Below, in pieces: positions 8,764 through 11,803 of a stretch of 11,803 nt of DNA; within the stretch, counting starts at the first letter, position 1; the number at the start of each line of letters is the position of its first letter. Under the pieces are notes generated by a model that searched no databases, had not been told where the DNA came from, and was given only the letters and a program-made list of their open reading frames with translations. Source of the DNA: Deltaproteobacteria bacterium. GTDB lineage: Bacteria; Myxococcota_A; UBA9160; PR03. The position numbers and the translations under genes were made by a program. The stretch spans positions 1-11,803 of the forward strand of contig JAGSPS010000167.1 in NCBI GenBank assembly GCA_018262315.1. The letters run 5' to 3'.

Positions 8764-9999
8764 CTAGGATCCGAAGCCGCGCCGGATGCGTTCCAGCGCC
8801 TCGTCCACGTTCGCGCGCGAGTTGAAGGCGGACAGGCGCAGGTAGCCTTCGCCGGCCGGGCCGAAGCCGGCGCCCGGCGTGCCGACCACGTTCGCCTTCG
8901 CGAGCAATTCGTCGAAGAAGCCCCACGAGGTCATGCCGGCCGGCACGCGCATCCAGATGTAGGGCGCGTGCACGCCGCCGAAGACGTGGAATCCCGCGCT
9001 CGTGAGCCCGCCGCGGAGGCGGCGTGCGTTCTCCATGTAGAACGCGACCTGCTCGGCGGTCTGCTTCTTGCCTGCAGGCGAGTGCGTCGCCCACGCGCCG
9101 CGCTGGATCACGTACGGCACCCCGTTGAACTTGGTCGCCTGGCGGCGCGCCCAGAGCGTCTGGAGCGCAACGCGATCGCCGGCCGCAGTGGTTCCCGTGA
9201 CGCCCTTCGGGATCACCGTGTACGCGCAGCGCACGCCCGTGAAGCCGGCGCGCTTCGAGTACGAACGCATCTCGATCGCGCAGCTCTCGGCGCCCGGAAC
9301 CTCGTAGATCGAGCGCGGGATCGCCGGGTCCTGGATGTAGGCGTCGTAGGCGGCGTCGTAGATCAGCACGGCGTCGGCGTCGCGCGCCCAGGCCACCCAG
9401 CGCACCAGCTGCTCGCGCGTCGCGACCGCCCCGGTGGGGTTGTTCGGAAAGCAGAGGTAGGCGACGTCGGCGCGCTCGGCGGGCGGGTCGGGCACGAAGC
9501 CGTTCGCCTCGCTGGCGGGCAGGTAGAGGATGCCGCCGTAGTAGCCGCGCTCGTCGGCGGCGCTGGTACGTCCGGCCATCACGTTGGTGTCGACGTAGAC
9601 GGGATAGACGGGATCGGTGACCGCGATTCGCACCTCGTGGCCGAAGATCTCCTGGATGTTCCCGCTGTCCTGCTTCGAGCCGTCGGAGACGAAGACGGCG
9701 TCGCGCTCGACTGCGATGCCGCGGCTCGCGTAGTCGTGTTCGCGGATCGCGTCGAGCAGGAACTCGTAGCCCTGCTCGGGCGCGTAGCCCCGGAAACCCG
9801 CGGCGGTTCCCATCTCTTCGACCGCGCGGCGCATCGCGTCCACCACCGCGGGCACCAGCGGCAGCGTCACGTCGCCGATCCCGAGGCGGATGATCTTCGC
9901 GTCCGGGTGGGCGCCGGCGAACGCTTTGACGCGTCGCCCGATCTCGGGAAACAGATAGCCGGCAGCGAGTTTCCGGTAGTGGTCGTTGATCCGAGCCAT
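8764..9999 (-). CDS. dapL: LL-diaminopimelate aminotransferase
   Basis: A PLP-dependent fold-type I aminotransferase of 411 residues, the usual DapL length. DapL converts tetrahydrodipicolinate and glutamate to LL-diaminopimelate and 2-oxoglutarate in one step, bypassing DapD/C/E, and feeds lysine and peptidoglycan synthesis in the cytosol. Family marks: N-terminal YLFPEIGRRV, IIRLGIGDVT (36-45), FRGYAPEQGYEF, VSDGSKQDSGNIQEIFG (104-120), DPVYPVYVDTNVMAGRT (129-145), NNPTG (186-190), YDAAYDAY (Asp215 for the pyridine nitrogen), SYSKRAGFTGVRC with Schiff-base Lys249, and carboxylate-binding Arg388 in YLRLSAFN. The position after Lys-Arg is normal, but Arg250 replaces the small or hydrophobic residue I would expect after the lysine. 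No Shine-Dalgarno is visible before the ATG at 9999. It is the first gene of the minus-strand operon and is divergent from the gene at 10084. Confidence 0.93.
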   Translation of the reverse strand: MARINDHYRKLAAGYLFPEIGRRVKAFAGAHPDAKIIRLGIGDVTLPLVPAVVDAMRRAVEEMGTAAGFRGYAPEQGYEFLLDAIREHDYASRGIAVERDAVFVSDGSKQDSGNIQEIFGHEVRIAVTDPVYPVYVDTNVMAGRTSAADERGYYGGILYLPASEANGFVPDPPAERADVAYLCFPNNPTGAVATREQLVRWVAWARDADAVLIYDAAYDAYIQDPAIPRSIYEVPGAESCAIEMRSYSKRAGFTGVRCAYTVIPKGVTGTTAAGDRVALQTLWARRQATKFNGVPYVIQRGAWATHSPAGKKQTAEQVAFYMENARRLRGGLTSAGFHVFGGVHAPYIWMRVPAGMTSWGFFDELLAKANVVGTPGAGFGPAGEGYLRLSAFNSRANVDEALERIRRGFGS

Positions 10000-10083
10000 G
10001 CCGCGCGCAGGCTAGCATGGGAAGAAGGCCCCGCCGGGCCCAAGACGCACAAGATCCGCGCCGGATCGGCCGATGCGGTCCGC
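10000..10083. promoter_or_regulatory. Divergent intergenic region between dapL and the 183-residue gene
   Basis: An 84-nt gap that must hold the promoters of both divergent genes unless dapL is read from further upstream. It contains the palindrome GCTAGC at 10011-10016, followed by AT on the plus strand, giving a -10-like TAGCAT 65 nt before the plus-strand ATG. On the minus strand, TAGCCT lies only 9 nt before the dapL ATG. A small GGCCC/GGGCC hairpin with a 4-nt loop spans 10027-10040. No convincing -35 boxes are visible. Confidence 0.35.
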
Positions 10084-10635
10084 ATGTCGAAGGCCAAGGG
10101 CACCACGCTGGTCACGCTCGTCAAGTTCCTGCGCTCCCAGCGCGAGCGCGCGCTCGCCGCGCTGCCGCCGCCGCTGCACGCATACCTCGACGAGCGGATT
10201 CACGCGTCGAGCTGGTATCCCGAGGCGGACCTGCTGAGCCTGATGCGCGCGATGGTCGCGATGATGCCCGGCCCGCGCGACGCGGTGCTCGCACAGATGG
10301 GCGTCGCGCTCGCGCGCGAACATCTGGAAGGAATCTACGGCCACCTGAAACTCGACGCGCAGGGCGATCCCGCCACGCTCGCGCGCCGCAGCTTCGCGCT
10401 GTGGGGCAGTCAGCACGACACGGGAACGTTTCGCATCGACGTCGAACGCCCCGGTCGCGCGCTGCTCGAGGTGCGCGACTATGCGCTTCCGTCGGCCGAG
10501 ATGTGCGGAATCCTCACCGGTTACCTCGGCGAGAGTCTGCGCCTCGGGGGCGCAGTGAACGTGCGCGTCGCGAAGCAAGCCTGCCGGCTCGACGGTCACG
10601 AGGTCTGCAGCTGGTCGGCGCAGTGGGACGCCTGA
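10084..10635 (+). CDS. Uncharacterised 183-residue protein, resembling DUF2378/V4R-type alpha-beta proteins
   Basis: The ATG at 10084 is the first plausible start: the in-frame codons upstream to about 10018 contain no ATG, GTG or TTG, and no Shine-Dalgarno is visible. The first half is helical (LVTLVKFLRSQRERALAAL, WYPEADLLSLMRAMVAMMPG, ALAREHLEGIYGHL) and contains no signal peptide or membrane segment, so it is probably cytosolic. The second half alternates strands and ends with two cysteines and two tryptophans in ACRLDGHEVCSWSAQWD (Cys167, Cys175, Trp177, Trp181). That C-terminal pattern and the layout recall the deltaproteobacterial DUF2378 (TIGR02265) and V4R/heme-NO-binding-like small domains, but this is a visual impression only and ligand and function are unknown. 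It diverges from dapL and ends 9 nt from the convergent flavoenzyme gene. Confidence 0.75.
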   Translation: MSKAKGTTLVTLVKFLRSQRERALAALPPPLHAYLDERIHASSWYPEADLLSLMRAMVAMMPGPRDAVLAQMGVALAREHLEGIYGHLKLDAQGDPATLARRSFALWGSQHDTGTFRIDVERPGRALLEVRDYALPSAEMCGILTGYLGESLRLGGAVNVRVAKQACRLDGHEVCSWSAQWDA

Positions 10636-10644
10636 AGCGGCTGC

Positions 10645-11803
10645 TCAGCGTCGCGGCTGCGGATCGAGCAGCACGCCCGGGTTGAGCACGCCGGCGGGAT
10701 CGAGCGCGCGCTTGGCGGCGGCGAGCGCGCTGGCGAAGAGCGGCGGCACTTCGCGGTCGTAGCCGGCCCGGTGATCGCGGCCGACGGAGTGGTGGTGTGT
10801 GATCGTCCCGCCGAGCCGGAGCAGCGCTTCGCTCGCGGCCGCCTTGATTTCGTCCCACTGCTCGATCTCGGAGCCGCGTCGGCCCGGCGCGAGGACCGTG
10901 TAGTACGGCGCGGGTCCGTCGGGGTAGGCGTGCGTGAAGCGGCAGCTGACGGTTCCGGAACCGCAAACGCGCTGGACGGCATCGCGCACGCTCTGTAGTA
11001 CGCCGTCGTGGAACTCCGCGAAGCGGTTCCACGGGATCGCGGTCTCGAAGGTGTCGGAGATGACAGCGGCGCGCGCCAGCACGTCGCGCAGATAGGGCGC
11101 GTTGACGAAGGCGTCGCGCCACGCGCCGGCCGCCCCTTCGCGCGCCCCTTCGCCGCCCGTCTTGATGCGCGCACCGCCTTCCGGCAGCACGCCGCCGGCG
11201 CCCGCTGCGATCTCGAGGGCGCGCGCCATCCACGCATCGAGCGGGTGATCGGCGGACTCGAAGGCGACGAGCAGCAGCGCGTCGTCGCCCGCGCCGGAGT
11301 TGGCGGCTTCGAGGGCGTCGAGCAGCCGGCAGTTCGACGGGTTGAGTCCAGACTGCGCGAGCAGGCGCACCGCTTCGGCGCCGCGCGCGAAGCCGTCCGC
11401 ACCCGGGAAGCCCACCGATGCCGAGGCGCGGAAGCGCGGCCGGTCCTGCAGCCGCATCCACGCCTCGGTGATCACGCCGAGCGCGCCTTCGGAGCCGATG
11501 AAGAGCCGGTCGGGCGCCGGCCCCGCGCCCGAGCCGGGCAGGCGCCGCGTCGCGACGACGCCGGACGGCGTCACCACGCGCAGCGACTCGACGAACTCGT
11601 CGATGTGGGTGTAGAGCGTCGCGTAGTGGCCGCCCGAGCGCGTCGCGATCCAGCCGCCGAGCGTCGAGAACTCGAACGACTGCGGGTAGTGGCGCAGCGT
11701 CAATGCGTGCGGGCGGAGCTGGTCTTCGAGCGCGGGGCCGAGCACGCCGCCCTGGATGCGCGCGGCGCGCGAGGCGCGGTCGATCTCGAGCACGCGGTCG
11801 AGG
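10645..11803 (-). CDS. FAD-linked oxidase, alkylglycerone-phosphate (alkyl-DHAP) synthase-like, 5' end outside window
   Basis: 385 residues are visible; the frame is still open at base 11803, so the N-terminal part of the FAD_binding_4 (VAO/PCMH) domain lies outside. AGPS swaps the acyl group of acyl-DHAP for a fatty alcohol, the step that creates the ether bond of ether lipids and plasmalogens. Recognisable pieces, numbered from the first full codon: HYPQSFEFSTLGGWIATRSGG (about 38-58) and RLFIGSEGALGVITEAW (about 99-115) of the FAD domain, then DTFETAIPW (about 250-258), CRFTHAYPDG and GGTITHHHSVGRDH, which carries the His-His-His motif (336-338, bases 10789-10797) and follows the Tyr-containing HAY element as in eukaryotic AGPS, and the closing AKRALDPAGVLNPG. 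Many bacterial relatives of AGPS are annotated only as FAD-binding oxidases (D-lactate or glycolate oxidase-like), so the ether-lipid assignment is likely but unproven. The stop at 10645-10647 lies 9 nt beyond the convergent gene's stop. Confidence 0.82.
   Translation of the reverse strand, partial: LDRVLEIDRASRAARIQGGVLGPALEDQLRPHALTLRHYPQSFEFSTLGGWIATRSGGHYATLYTHIDEFVESLRVVTPSGVVATRRLPGSGAGPAPDRLFIGSEGALGVITEAWMRLQDRPRFRASASVGFPGADGFARGAEAVRLLAQSGLNPSNCRLLDALEAANSGAGDDALLLVAFESADHPLDAWMARALEIAAGAGGVLPEGGARIKTGGEGAREGAAGAWRDAFVNAPYLRDVLARAAVISDTFETAIPWNRFAEFHDGVLQSVRDAVQRVCGSGTVSCRFTHAYPDGPAPYYTVLAPGRRGSEIEQWDEIKAAASEALLRLGGTITHHHSVGRDHRAGYDREVPPLFASALAAAKRALDPAGVLNPGVLLDPQPRR

Noticed and set aside
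8042..10018. 658-codon minus-strand frame overlapping dapL and the sulfatase
   Set aside because: It is out of frame with both recognised proteins and strongly Arg-rich; dapL and the sulfatase explain the region.
7915..10083. Long plus-strand frame in front of the 183-residue gene, suggesting a 906-residue protein
   Set aside because: The part before 10084 is antisense to the sulfatase and dapL and has no protein-like motifs; only the portion from the ATG at 10084 is supported.
10636..10662. Direct repeat GCGGCTGC between the convergent genes as a terminator or attachment site
   Set aside because: It is a short direct repeat without dyad symmetry, mostly inside coding sequence, and expected by chance at this GC content.

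Overview
The window is dense, very GC-rich bacterial chromosome (roughly 70% GC by eye, strong G/C at third codon positions). The set of genes suggests a deltaproteobacterial-type Gram-negative (Myxococcota/Desulfobacterota or a related uncultured lineage): LL-diaminopimelate aminotransferase for lysine/peptidoglycan synthesis, an alkyl-DHAP-synthase-like flavoenzyme, a lipoprotein with a lipobox, a tandem-GAF regulator and AidB-type acyl-CoA dehydrogenase remnants. This placement is inference; there is no rRNA, tRNA or other phylogenetic marker here. I see no mobile element, CRISPR array, phage gene or RNA gene.

Left part (1-5347, plus strand). A three-GAF protein with a catalytically dead GGDEF-like tail enters from the left edge. 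It is followed by an AidB-like acyl-CoA dehydrogenase and then ettA (ABC-F translational throttle). Both of these reading frames are broken in the same way: clean homology on both sides of a junction, a change of frame, and a missing internal block (about 98 nt in ettA, covering the second Walker A; very roughly 140 nt in the dehydrogenase). Either these are two real pseudogenes or the assembly lost two short blocks about 1.8 kb apart.

Middle (5447-9999). A small class I SAM methyltransferase on the plus strand overlaps tail-to-tail with a minus-strand unit that reads dapL -> membrane sulfatase/phosphotransferase -> small lipoprotein, with gaps of 12 and 29-30 nt, so probably one operon. The membrane protein is the most interesting single gene: five N-terminal membrane helices, a lamin-tail-domain-like (LTD) beta domain, then an LtaS/YejM-type alkaline-phosphatase-superfamily domain that keeps the metal and nucleophile residues. 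The lipoprotein carries a 12-residue EF-hand-like loop. Together with dapL the operon points to cell-envelope work.

Right part (10000-11803). A small protein of uncertain family is transcribed divergently from dapL across an 84-nt gap. It converges, with a 9-nt gap, on a minus-strand FAD-linked alkylglycerone-phosphate-synthase-like gene that runs off the right edge and may belong to ether-lipid synthesis. No complete new multi-gene system is evident; the items most worth follow-up are the LTD-sulfatase fusion and its operon, and the paired internal deletions.
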